From Bacteroidota bacterium (lineage in GTDB: Bacteria > Bacteroidota > Ignavibacteria > Kryptoniales > JAKASW01), in NCBI GenBank assembly GCA_021789755.1, contig JAJYJD010000019.1, positions 1 to 23,766 of the forward strand: DNA of 23,766 bases, given 5' to 3'. Shown piece by piece: positions 16,312 to 23,463 of this stretch. Both the position numbers and the translations under genes were made by a program. The first letter of the stretch is position 1; every line of letters begins with the position of its first letter. A model generated the notes under the pieces. The model saw only the letters and a program-made list of their open reading frames with translations. It was not told where the DNA came from and searched no databases.

Positions 16312-16932
16312 TCAGCCATTTGCCGCCATATATTTCCGGTAGATCCACGTATACACTGCAAGTGAACCGAAGAGCGACAGCGTGCTGAGGTAAAGGAAAA
16401 ACATCTTGATTTCCGCGAGGGCGTCAATCCTCATCGTGGCCAATATCAAATAAGCCGCTATGAAAGTTACCGTCCACTTCCCTGCCCACACCGATTGAAC
16501 GACGACCTTACGGCGGCTGATTATGAACGAGCTTCCCACGACGATCAGGATATCCCGCAGCGCAACAAGTGCCGCGTACCACAAAGGCACATCCTTCACA
16601 ATCACGAGGGCCGCAGATATCGAAATCAGGCAGATCTTGTCTGTAACGGGATCCAGCAGCCTCCCGAAATCCGTGACCTGGTTCAGGACCCTTGCAAGGA
16701 GCCCGTCGAGAAAATCAGTGGACGCGGCGACCAGCATAAGGACAAGTACCGTCAACCTGTATTCGTTTCCGGGTTTGAGGATAAGGATGACGATCGGCAC
16801 GAGAAAGAAAATCCGGCTCAGGCTGAGAATATTCGATACGGTCCACTTTTTCTCAACCTTCAGAGTTTCATTTGTGCGCGAGCTTTCGGTCAAACGTGGT
16901 TCACTCCCAATTTCCGGACAACTCGTTCTCAC
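16312..16932 (-). CDS. pgsA: CDP-alcohol phosphatidyltransferase, probably phosphatidylglycerophosphate synthase
   Basis: Integral inner-membrane enzyme of about 206 residues. It carries the complete family signature D-x2-D-G-x2-A-R-x8-G-x3-D-x3-D at Asp73 to Asp98 and several hydrophobic segments. The most likely reaction joins CDP-diacylglycerol and glycerol-3-phosphate on the way to phosphatidylglycerol; length and N-T-L-like start (V-S-N-I-L-S-L-S-R) fit PgsA better than phosphatidylserine synthase. The start is uncertain: there is no ATG. GTG at 16932 has no ribosome site, while TTG at 16893 has GGGAG about ten bases upstream; either gives an unusual hydrophilic N-terminal tail of 16-30 residues. 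It lies between purF and ftsY with 49-nt gaps on both sides, so one operon is likely. Confidence 0.87.
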   Translation of the reverse strand: MRTSCPEIGSEPRLTESSRTNETLKVEKKWTVSNILSLSRIFFLVPIVILILKPGNEYRLTVLVLMLVAASTDFLDGLLARVLNQVTDFGRLLDPVTDKICLISISAALVIVKDVPLWYAALVALRDILIVVGSSFIISRRKVVVQSVWAGKWTVTFIAAYLILATMRIDALAEIKMFFLYLSTLSLFGSLAVYTWIYRKYMAANG

Positions 16933-16981
16933 TCAAAAATCCCGGCCGCCGGCGATCAAAAGCTGAAAAGGAAGCCCGCAA

Positions 16982-18538
16982 TTATGACCTGGCCTCATGT
17001 ATATTCGCTTCAAACTCTTCCTTGGTGTTTACCTCAACTTCCGTCGGATAGTTGCCGCTGAAACAGGCCGTGCAGTAATTCCTGCGTTCGTCGACCGGCA
17101 CCGAATCGAGCAGTTTCTCCAGCGACAGATAGGCCAGCGAATCGACGTTCAGTTCCTTCCGCATCAGCTCGATGTTGCCTTCAAACTGGTTCGCGAACAG
17201 CTCCCGCTCCGAGGGAAAATCCATCCCATAATAACACGGATGCATTATCGGAGGAGAACTTACACGAAAATGGACTTCCGCCGGTTCGGCTTCGCGAATC
17301 AGCTTCACGAGCTGTTTACTCGTAGTGCCGCGGACTATCGAGTCGTCGACGATGACGACCTTTCTCCCCTTGAGCACGCCTTTGACGGTGTTGAACTTGA
17401 TCTTCACTTTCAAATCCCGCGAATACTGGTTCGGCTGGATGAAAGTCCTGCCGATATAATGACTCCTGATGAGACCGATTTCGAATTTCGCTTTTATCCC
17501 CATTTTCAGGCTCTGGGAAACATAACCGAGCGTAGCCGTATTCGAGGAGTCCGGAACGCTGATCACGACAAGCTTTTCATCCTCGTCGTTCTCAACCGGA
17601 GATTCCTCCGCAAGGCCTTTGCCGATCTTCCGCCTTACTTTGTCGACGCTTTCGCCGAATATCTTGCTGTCCGGGCGCGAAAAATATATGTACTCGAAAA
17701 TACAATGGCGCGACTGCTTGGGAATGTCGGGAAGGAACAGTGAGCGCCCCTCTCCAGTCGCAATCGCCTCATCGTCGATGACGACAATTTCACCCGGCTC
17801 GACGTCCCGTATATACTCGGCGCCGAGGATATCGAACGCGCATGTTTCGGAAGCAGCGATGAACGCTTTACCGATTCTTCCCAACGCAAGCGGACGAAAT
17901 CCGTAAGAATCTCTGGCGACGATGAGCTGATTGTCGGATAGAATGACCAGCGAGAACGCCCCTTTGATAGTCTGCATGGCTTCGTAGACCTGTTCTATCA
18001 CGGTTTCTTTCTGGCTTCGGGCGATCAGATGAAGAATAATCTCGGTGTCGGTGGTGGTCTGAAAGAGGGTACCGCTTTCGGTCAACTCATCGCGAAGCCG
18101 GTGAGAATTCGTGAGATTTCCGTTGTGGGCTATCGCGAGATTTCCCTTCCGATAATTAACCACGATCGGCTGGACGTTCTTATGGCTTTCGGCAGATCCA
18201 GTCGTAGAATACCTGTTGTGACCGATGCCGGCGTCCCCCCTCAGCACATCGTTGAGGAGTTTTTCATCTTTGAACACGTCGGCAATCAGTCCCGTATTTT
18301 TATGGACGTTGAAGAATGTCCTCTCCACAGTTCTTTCACGAGTGACAATGCCGGCCGCTTCCTGTCCGCGATGCTGGAGGGCGTTCATAGCGTAGTAAAT
18401 ATAGGTCGACGCGTTTTCCGCTCCGTAGACACCGACGATTCCGCAGAACGTTTTCGGTTTGTTTATCTTGAGGTTTACTTCACGCATTTTGTGCTTGGCT
18501 CCGTCATTACTCGGAAGGGAATCCTTGATCATTTTCAT
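16982..18538 (-). CDS. purF: Amidophosphoribosyltransferase (glutamine PRPP amidotransferase), FeS type
   Basis: First committed enzyme of purine synthesis: PRPP plus glutamine gives phosphoribosylamine. The N-terminal glutaminase domain starts at the nucleophile Cys32 (F-C-G-I-V-G-V-Y-G), exposed after removal of a propeptide; H-R-G-Q-E-A-A-G, N-R-Y-S-T-T-G and H-N-G-N-L follow. The PRPP loop is V-I-V-D-D-S-I-V-R-G-T-T-S. Cysteines in R-H-C-I-F, H-P-C-Y-Y and C-T-A-C match the four ligands of the Bacillus-type [4Fe-4S] cluster, so oxygen sensitivity is expected. The start is not certain: ATG 18538 has no ribosome site and gives a 31-residue propeptide; ATG 18487 with GGAG eleven bases upstream gives 14 residues, closer to the usual length. 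pgsA follows after 49 nt. Confidence 0.95.
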   Translation of the reverse strand: MKMIKDSLPSNDGAKHKMREVNLKINKPKTFCGIVGVYGAENASTYIYYAMNALQHRGQEAAGIVTRERTVERTFFNVHKNTGLIADVFKDEKLLNDVLRGDAGIGHNRYSTTGSAESHKNVQPIVVNYRKGNLAIAHNGNLTNSHRLRDELTESGTLFQTTTDTEIILHLIARSQKETVIEQVYEAMQTIKGAFSLVILSDNQLIVARDSYGFRPLALGRIGKAFIAASETCAFDILGAEYIRDVEPGEIVVIDDEAIATGEGRSLFLPDIPKQSRHCIFEYIYFSRPDSKIFGESVDKVRRKIGKGLAEESPVENDEDEKLVVISVPDSSNTATLGYVSQSLKMGIKAKFEIGLIRSHYIGRTFIQPNQYSRDLKVKIKFNTVKGVLKGRKVVIVDDSIVRGTTSKQLVKLIREAEPAEVHFRVSSPPIMHPCYYGMDFPSERELFANQFEGNIELMRKELNVDSLAYLSLEKLLDSVPVDERRNYCTACFSGNYPTEVEVNTKEEFEANIHEARS

Positions 18539-18642
18539 TCACGCATCGGGACTTATCCTCAGAAGAACTGGAACATTATCAAATTAATCAAGACTCGAAA
18601 CGAAAACAAACCTCGAGGAGCATCTCATCTTGCCTGTACTAC

Positions 18643-18770
18643 TCATCCTCTTCTCTTGAGAAGCGTCGGAGGATGACGACCTGCTCCGAGAAATTCTGAA
18701 TGAGTTTCCCCTGCTTGAGGGAGCGATCATCTTGTCCTAGACGGAAGCGGCAACCTCGACGGTTGCCGCT
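18643..18770. other. Two strong hairpins in the lon-purF gap
   Basis: Hairpin 1: AGCGGCAAC (18746-18754) with GTTGCCGCT (18762-18770), 9 perfect GC-rich pairs plus one inner C-G pair, 33 nt after the lon stop. Hairpin 2: TCATCCTC (18643-18650) with GAGGATGA (18669-18676), with a nested TTCTC/GAGAA stem. Hairpin 1 lacks a U-tract on either strand, so it may end lon mRNA with Rho or protect its 3' end. Hairpin 2 is upstream of a possible purF -10 (GATAAT on the minus strand, 18575-18580) that has no good -35. Confidence 0.5.
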
Positions 18771-18786
18771 CCCTGAATGATTATAC

Positions 18787-18806
18787 CTAAATGAGATCCC
18801 CGGCTA
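18787..18806. repeat. 20-bp direct repeat, copy at the lon 3' end
   Basis: Plus-strand CTAAAtGAGATCCCCGGCTA, matching the copy at 21232-21251 in 19 of 20 positions. The lon stop codon (18804-18806) lies inside it. Confidence 0.75.
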
Positions 18807-21218
18807 GTTCGCCATCGGCGCCTCAGCGCGTGCGGGTGGCTTGTCATCCTTCTTCAAAGGACGGAGGGCGAAGCTGAGTACTTCGTGCATCTCGCCCACA
18901 AATTTGAATTTCAGCTGGTCACGCACGTGAGCAGGTACCTCGTCGAGGTCGAGCTCGTTCTTCTTCGGAAGAATGACGGTTTTTATGCCGGATCGCACGG
19001 CCGCGATGACTTTCTCCTTGACTCCGCCGATTGGAAGGACTGCGCCCCGCAATGTTATCTCTCCGGTCATTGCCAGATCGTTTCTCACCAGCCTGCCGGT
19101 CAGCAGGGACACAAGAGCGGTCAACATCGTAACTCCCGCAGACGGACCGTCCTTCGGCACCGCACCCGCAGGGACGTGGACATGGATGTCATACTTCTCC
19201 CGGAAATCCGGCTCGACGCCGAGCGCTTCGGCATTAGCCCCGATGAAACTGAGCGCGGCCTGCGCCGACTCCTTCATGACATCGCCGAGTTGTCCGGTCA
19301 GTATGAGGCTCCCCTTTCCTTTCATTTTCGAGGCTTCTATGAAAAGTATATCGCCGCCAACCGGAGTCCAGGCAAGGCCGGTTGCTATGCCTGGCTTATT
19401 CAACCTCTCCGAGACTTCGGGATAGAACTTCTGATTTCCGAGGTATTTGATGACGGCCTCGCGTCCGATCACGAACTTGTCCTTCGATCCTCCCGCGACT
19501 TCCATTGCGACGCCGCGGCAAACATCGGCTATTTTTCTCTCAAGGTTCCGCACGCCTGCCTCTCTCGTGTATCCGGAGATGATGAAATGGAGCGCTTCGT
19601 CGCTGAAGTCTATCCTCTTATCCTTCAGGCCGTGTTCTTCCGCCTGCTTGGGCACGAGGAAATTGCGCGCGATGTGGAGCTTCTCGTCTTCTATATAACT
19701 CGGGATCTCGATTATTTCCATCCTGTCTCTCAAGGCAGGCGGAATAGGCTCCATCATGTTCCCGGTTGCGATGAACATAACCTTCGAGAGGTCGAACGGG
19801 ATTTCAAGATAATGGTCGCTGAACGAGAAATTCTGTTCCGGATCGAGGACTTCGAGAAGTGCGCTGGACGGATCGCCTCTGAAGTCCATTCCGATCTTAT
19901 CGACTTCATCGAGCATAAAAACGGGATTATTCGAGCCCGCCTTCTTTATCCCCTGGATTATTCTGCCTGGCAGCGCTCCTATATATGTTCTTCTGTGACC
20001 GCGGATTTCAGCTTCGTCGTGCACGCCTCCCAGCGACATGCGGACAAACTTCCTCCCCAATGCTTTGGCTATCGATTTCCCGAGACTCGTCTTCCCGACA
20101 CCCGGAGGGCCGACGAAGCAGAGTATCGGACCCCGCATGTCATCCTTCAGTTTGCGAACCGCGAGATACTCGAGTATTCTCTTCTTTACCTTGTCCAGGC
20201 CGTAATGATCCCGCTCAAGAGATTTCTGGGCTCCTGTTATGTCGAGATTGTCTTCGGTGGAAACGCCCCAGGGAAGATCAAGCAGCCAGTCGAGATAAGT
20301 GCGCGCGACCGTGTACTCCGCACTCGAAGGGTGCATCCTCTGTAACCTGTCGAGCTCCTTGGAGGCAGTCTTCTTCATTTCTTCCGGGTAGTTGCCCTCC
20401 TCGATTCTCTTCCGGAGCTCGTTCAATTCGACATTTTCATCGTCATCACCAAGCTCGTGTTTTATTGCCTTCATCTGCTCGCGAAGGAAGTAATCGCGCT
20501 GACTTTTGTTTATCTCGTCCTGTACTTCGGACTGGATCTTGTTTCCCAGCTCCAGTCGCTGGACCAGTTTGCTCAGGTAGAGATTCGATTTCCTCAGGCG
20601 TTCACTCGTGTCAAGCTCCTCGAGGACTTCCTGTTTTTCCTTGACCGGGATGTTGATGAGCCACATCGCCATGTCGGCGACATGACCGGGGTCCTCGGTA
20701 TTGAGAAGGAGTCCGAGGTGTTCCGGCGTAAGGTCCGGGGCCAGGTCGACTGCTTTGCGGAAACTGTTCTTGATTGCCCCGGTAAGCGCCTCCGCCTCTA
20801 TTCCTTCCGCTTTCTTCTCCTCTATCCTCTGGACAAAGCCCTTCAGGTACGGGTCCTGCTGGACCAGGTTGAAGACCTGCGCCCTGTAGAGTCCCTGCAC
20901 GAAAACGCTTTTCGATCCGTCGGGCATGTTATATACTTTAAGTATTCGGGCAACCGTACCGATCCTGTAAATGTCGTCGGAAGCAGGCCGCTCAGTGTTC
21001 GCGTCTTTCTGCGCGACAATCAGAATGGGAAGATCGTCCCTGAACGCTTCGTCGACCAGCTGTATCGTGCTCTTTCTGCCGACCGTGAGCGGCATCATCT
21101 GCCGCGGGTAAAAAACCGAATTCCTCAGCGGCATGATCGGAAGTATTTCCTGGTTGTACAGCTTTCCCGGATCTTCCATCACTATCTGTTCATCTTTGTC
21201 AAAATTCTTTTCAGACAT
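18804..21218 (-). CDS. lon: ATP-dependent Lon protease (LonA)
   Basis: Cytoplasmic AAA+ serine protease of 804 residues that degrades misfolded and short-lived regulatory proteins. The N-terminal substrate-binding domain (I-M-P-L-R-N near 28-33) is followed by a coiled coil, the AAA+ module with Walker A G-P-P-G-V-G-K-T (370-377) and Walker B F-M-L-D-E-V-D (434-440), and the protease domain with the Ser-Lys dyad Ser693 (D-G-P-S-A-G) and Lys734 (G-G-V-K-E-K). Full length, so LonA rather than LonB or LonC. AGGAGG precedes the ATG. It is last in an hsp20 - ferritin-like - lon run, 34 nt after its neighbour, so co-induction by heat or protein damage is likely. Its stop codon lies within a direct repeat whose other copy sits just upstream of its start. 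Confidence 0.97.
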   Translation of the reverse strand: MSEKNFDKDEQIVMEDPGKLYNQEILPIMPLRNSVFYPRQMMPLTVGRKSTIQLVDEAFRDDLPILIVAQKDANTERPASDDIYRIGTVARILKVYNMPDGSKSVFVQGLYRAQVFNLVQQDPYLKGFVQRIEEKKAEGIEAEALTGAIKNSFRKAVDLAPDLTPEHLGLLLNTEDPGHVADMAMWLINIPVKEKQEVLEELDTSERLRKSNLYLSKLVQRLELGNKIQSEVQDEINKSQRDYFLREQMKAIKHELGDDDENVELNELRKRIEEGNYPEEMKKTASKELDRLQRMHPSSAEYTVARTYLDWLLDLPWGVSTEDNLDITGAQKSLERDHYGLDKVKKRILEYLAVRKLKDDMRGPILCFVGPPGVGKTSLGKSIAKALGRKFVRMSLGGVHDEAEIRGHRRTYIGALPGRIIQGIKKAGSNNPVFMLDEVDKIGMDFRGDPSSALLEVLDPEQNFSFSDHYLEIPFDLSKVMFIATGNMMEPIPPALRDRMEIIEIPSYIEDEKLHIARNFLVPKQAEEHGLKDKRIDFSDEALHFIISGYTREAGVRNLERKIADVCRGVAMEVAGGSKDKFVIGREAVIKYLGNQKFYPEVSERLNKPGIATGLAWTPVGGDILFIEASKMKGKGSLILTGQLGDVMKESAQAALSFIGANAEALGVEPDFREKYDIHVHVPAGAVPKDGPSAGVTMLTALVSLLTGRLVRNDLAMTGEITLRGAVLPIGGVKEKVIAAVRSGIKTVILPKKNELDLDEVPAHVRDQLKFKFVGEMHEVLSFALRPLKKDDKPPARAEAPMAN

Positions 21219-21231
21219 CTATTCCTCCTGG

Positions 21232-21251
21232 CTAAAAGAGATCCCCGGCTA
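21232..21251. repeat. 20-bp direct repeat, copy just upstream of lon
   Basis: Plus-strand CTAAAaGAGATCCCCGGCTA, located in the 34-nt gap between the ferritin-like stop and the lon start; 19 of 20 positions match the copy at 18787-18806. The two copies bracket lon in the same orientation. Confidence 0.75.
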
Positions 21252-21252
21252 T

Positions 21253-21747
21253 CTAGGACAATCTCATTACTATATCCATTAATTCATCTTTTTGATTTTG
21301 CATTTCAGACGCGATCATTTCAATTATTTTAAGTACACCTGCGTCCCTGATGTTGTTCTTCTGGTGCACCAGGAGTTCGCTGAAGGCAGCATGCGCCTCC
21401 ATGTCTTTGGCAAGCCGCCTGACATTTACGCGAAACTCGACGTCTTCGCGGTTCTCGACGGCTGACTGCGGTACGGCACCTCCGAGCTCTACGATTTTAA
21501 TCCTCAAGAGTTCAGCCTTGGTGCGCACTTCATCGGCGATCTTCTTCAGCCGGTTTATGAGAAAAGGATACGGGATCCATTTCGCATGTGAAGACAAATC
21601 GGCCGCCAGCTGCAACGCTGCCGAATAATCGTCCTTCAGATATTTCAGGTCCTTCTCATGTTCTCTCTTGTCGGAATAGCCGGCGGAAAAGGCATCGAGA
21701 ATTGACGGGCTGTGGTGGGGTTTCTCTGTCGCGGTCTGCTGTAACAT
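21253..21747 (-). CDS. Four-helix ferritin-like protein, metal ligands apparently lost
   Basis: A 164-residue soluble, almost entirely helical protein that I do not recognise by name. Four long amphipathic helices can be drawn (about 28-56, 62-90, 103-132, 137-163). Helix 2 (I-A-D-E-V-R-T-K-A-E-L-L, then E-L-G-G) resembles the metal-binding helix of ferritin-like proteins, usually D-E-E-R-x-H-A-E-L-L; helix 4 (A-S-E-M-Q-N-Q-K-D-E-L-M) resembles the partner helix. In both, the usual Glu and His ligands appear replaced (Val/Lys and Met/Gln), so a diiron site looks absent. A frame extension to 21798 exists, but ATG 21747 has AGGAGG and is preferred. It lies between hsp20 and lon, so a stress or proteostasis role is plausible but unproven. 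A coincidental four-helix bundle is the alternative. Confidence 0.6.
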   Translation of the reverse strand: MLQQTATEKPHHSPSILDAFSAGYSDKREHEKDLKYLKDDYSAALQLAADLSSHAKWIPYPFLINRLKKIADEVRTKAELLRIKIVELGGAVPQSAVENREDVEFRVNVRRLAKDMEAHAAFSELLVHQKNNIRDAGVLKIIEMIASEMQNQKDELMDIVMRLS

Positions 21748-21774
21748 TATTCCTCCTGTGCACCGATACAACGA

Positions 21775-21822
21775 GGCTCCCGCTTCCGGGAGCCCCATTG
21801 TCCGGTCTCGATTTAAGAGACC
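21775..21822 (-). other. Two adjacent hairpins between hsp20 and the ferritin-like gene
   Basis: GGTCTC (21804-21809) pairs with GAGACC (21817-21822) and encloses the hsp20 stop codon; GGCTCCCG (21775-21782) pairs perfectly with CGGGAGCC (21787-21794) around a 4-nt loop. No U-tract follows on the minus strand, so they are unlikely to be full terminators; an mRNA processing or stability element that sets hsp20 above its downstream genes is a better guess. Confidence 0.5.
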
Positions 21823-22283
21823 TTTACCTCAATCTCTTTCGGTTTCGCCTCTTCAACCTTAGGCAACGTAATCGTCAGAATCCCGTCCCTGAAAGAAGCG
21901 TCGATCTTATCGCTCTTCACGGTTGTCGGAAGCGAGAAGGATCTCTCGAATAATCCGAACGACCGTTCGATACGATGCATGTTTGTGTCTTTCTCTTCTT
22001 TCTCCTGCTTCTTCTCACCTCTGACCGTAAGGACGCTGTCGTGTACTGTGATCTTGACGTCGCCCCTGTTGACACCGGGCAATTCCGCTTTAATCAGATA
22101 GGCATCCTTCTGTTCCATTACATCCACTCGCGGAGCCCACTGAGCGGTGAACGCACTTTCGGTGCTGTAATCAGGTAACAGGCTGTCGAAGACGTGTCCT
22201 ATTTCTCTCTGCATGTTGAAAAGATCTCTGAACGGACTCCACGAGGAGAGTTCAGACTCGGGTTTCCATCTTGTAATCGCCAT
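21813..22283 (-). CDS. Hsp20 / small heat-shock protein
   Basis: ATP-independent holdase of 156 residues that binds unfolding proteins and passes them to refolding or degradation systems. The alpha-crystallin domain spans about residues 48-150, with A-P-R-V-D-V at its start, A-E-L-P-G-V in the middle and the conserved A-S-F-R-D-G-I-L-T-I-T-L-P-K near the end. The N-terminal arm has W-x-P-F-R-D-L. The C-terminal I-E-V-K-V-S is a short extension with an I-x-V anchor. The frame is open to 22310, but ATG 22283 with AAGGAGG upstream is the normal start. The leader contains an inverted repeat that pairs with this ribosome site, suggesting temperature control of translation. Ferritin-like and lon genes follow. 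Confidence 0.95.
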   Translation of the reverse strand: MAITRWKPESELSSWSPFRDLFNMQREIGHVFDSLLPDYSTESAFTAQWAPRVDVMEQKDAYLIKAELPGVNRGDVKITVHDSVLTVRGEKKQEKEEKDTNMHRIERSFGLFERSFSLPTTVKSDKIDASFRDGILTITLPKVEEAKPKEIEVKVS

Positions 22284-22347
22284 TTTATTTTCCTCCTTTT
22301 TTGTTTTCAATCCATCTACGGTTCAATAGATGTGCCGACAAAAAAGG
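22284..22347 (-). promoter_or_regulatory. Candidate RNA thermometer in the hsp20 leader
   Basis: In the mRNA, CCUUUUUUGU (from 22347 to 22338) is perfectly complementary to ACAAAAAAGG (22304 to 22295), whose last bases are the start of the AAGGAGG ribosome site. Between the arms is a second stem, CAUCUA (22332-22327) with UAGAUG (22318-22313), with an 8-nt loop. The 10-bp helix has six consecutive A-U pairs and would melt easily. This is the layout of known heat-shock thermometers (ROSE, FourU), but it is not one of those sequences. Pairing is seen directly; heat sensing is inferred. Confidence 0.6.
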
Positions 22348-22350
22348 TCC

Positions 22351-22378
22351 AAAAACAAGCGCAGAATTGAACTCTGCG
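22351..22378 (-). terminator. Hairpin with U-rich tail between the aldo/keto reductase and hsp20
   Basis: CGCAGA (22360-22365) pairs with TCTGCG (22373-22378); on the minus strand CTTGTTTTT follows. It could end the aldo/keto reductase transcript about 140 nt after its stop. If hsp20 is transcribed from the promoter candidate at 22436-22465, this hairpin would lie inside the hsp20 leader, so its role is open. Confidence 0.4.
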
Positions 22379-22435
22379 GCGTCGTCACATATCAGGCTGG
22401 ACAAATCTAACAATACAGGAGACATAAAGAGAAAT

Positions 22436-22465
22436 ATTTTCACCGCTGAAGCGCCAATTTGTCAA
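22436..22465 (-). promoter_or_regulatory. Candidate promoter for the hsp20-lon run
   Basis: On the minus strand TTGACA (22460-22465) and GAAAAT (22436-22441) are spaced by 18 nt. The 11 bases TTGACAAATTG at this -35 are identical to those at the subunit-gene promoter (8776-8786). I see no HrcA/CIRCE palindrome. Confidence 0.35.
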
Positions 22466-22518
22466 CACAGAAGTCGTCGAGGCCTTCAGAAGATTTTCGG
22501 CGTCCATTATCTGAATAG

Positions 22519-23463
22519 TCACCCCACAGTTTCCTTTAATACCCGGGCAATTTCTTTCATGTCGGCGGCTTCGATTGAAAAATCACTTCCGACATTCTCT
22601 TCGACATGACGGTCCGTCCGCGCCCCGACAATGGAAGATGTGACGGCAGGATTCATGTTCACCCAGGCCACCGAGAGCTGACCGACGGTCTTCCGGTATT
22701 TTGCGGCGATCGGACGAAGCCTGTCGACAAACGTAATCTCTTTCGAGAGAAGGGGCTCCTTGAACGTGGGACTCTGTCTGCGCCAGTCGTCAGAGGCAAC
22801 ACGCTTCATGTCGAACTTCCCGGTAAGGAGTCCGGACATCATCGGGCTGTACGCGACGACCCCAATCCCGTTCTGACGGCAATAAGGGAGAATCCCCGCG
22901 GCGACATCCTGCTTCAACAGATTGTATATCGGTTGAAGGGACTGTACCGGCGCAACGGATGCACATCTTCTCAGAAGATCCACGTTAAAATTGCAGACGC
23001 CGATATGCCCGGCTTTGCCTTCCTGCTTCAGGTCGGCCATGACTTTCCACGATTCCTCCACGGGCGTGTCGGGGTCGGGCCAATGGAACTGGTACAGGTC
23101 GACGTGATCGGTCTTGAGTCTGCGCAGACTGTTTTCAATTTCCTTCCTGATGCTCGCTGGCCCGAGATGGATCTTCACTTTCCGCCTGTCGTCCCACACC
23201 ATGCCGCACTTTGTGGCAAGAAAGACTCTGTCGCGTTTGCCCGCAACGGCTCTCGCCACGACCTCCTCAGAATGCCCGAGTCCGTAAACTGCTGCGGTAT
23301 CTATCCAATTAATACCGAGATCCAGCGCCTTATGAATAGCCTTGACCGAGGCATCGTCGTCAACCGCGCCCCAGCCGAATTCCCAGGGGCCTCCGATTGC
23401 CCATGCACCGAATCCCACGACGGTCAATTCGGGTCCGTTTGTTCCAAGCTTTTTGGTTCGCAT
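22519..23463 (-). CDS. Aldo/keto reductase
   Basis: NADPH-dependent oxidoreductase of the aldo/keto reductase family, a TIM barrel of 314 residues acting on carbonyl compounds. The catalytic tetrad is complete: Asp55 and Tyr60 (W-I-D-T-A-A-V-Y-G), Lys85 (A-T-K-C-G) and His127 (Y-Q-F-H-W-P-D). The C-terminal cofactor region S-S-I-V-G-A-R-T (about 280-287) is the usual phosphate-binding strand-loop. GGAGGAG precedes the ATG. Sequence style fits the bacterial YghZ/IolS-type general reductases, but the substrate cannot be named. It stands alone: a terminator-like hairpin separates it from hsp20, and nothing is on its strand upstream within the window. Confidence 0.93.
   Translation of the reverse strand: MRTKKLGTNGPELTVVGFGAWAIGGPWEFGWGAVDDDASVKAIHKALDLGINWIDTAAVYGLGHSEEVVARAVAGKRDRVFLATKCGMVWDDRRKVKIHLGPASIRKEIENSLRRLKTDHVDLYQFHWPDPDTPVEESWKVMADLKQEGKAGHIGVCNFNVDLLRRCASVAPVQSLQPIYNLLKQDVAAGILPYCRQNGIGVVAYSPMMSGLLTGKFDMKRVASDDWRRQSPTFKEPLLSKEITFVDRLRPIAAKYRKTVGQLSVAWVNMNPAVTSSIVGARTDRHVEENVGSDFSIEAADMKEIARVLKETVG

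Noticed and set aside
18885..20345. 486-codon plus-strand open frame opposite lon
   Set aside because: Shadow of a highly conserved gene in a codon-biased region; no domain, no ribosome site. The same applies to long frames opposite mutL (14401-15300), ftsY (15591-16220), purF (16997-17743) and the GH31 gene (9721-10641).
22284..22518. HrcA/CIRCE operator for the hsp20 run
   Set aside because: No TTAGCACTC-N9-GAGTGCTAA-like palindrome is present.
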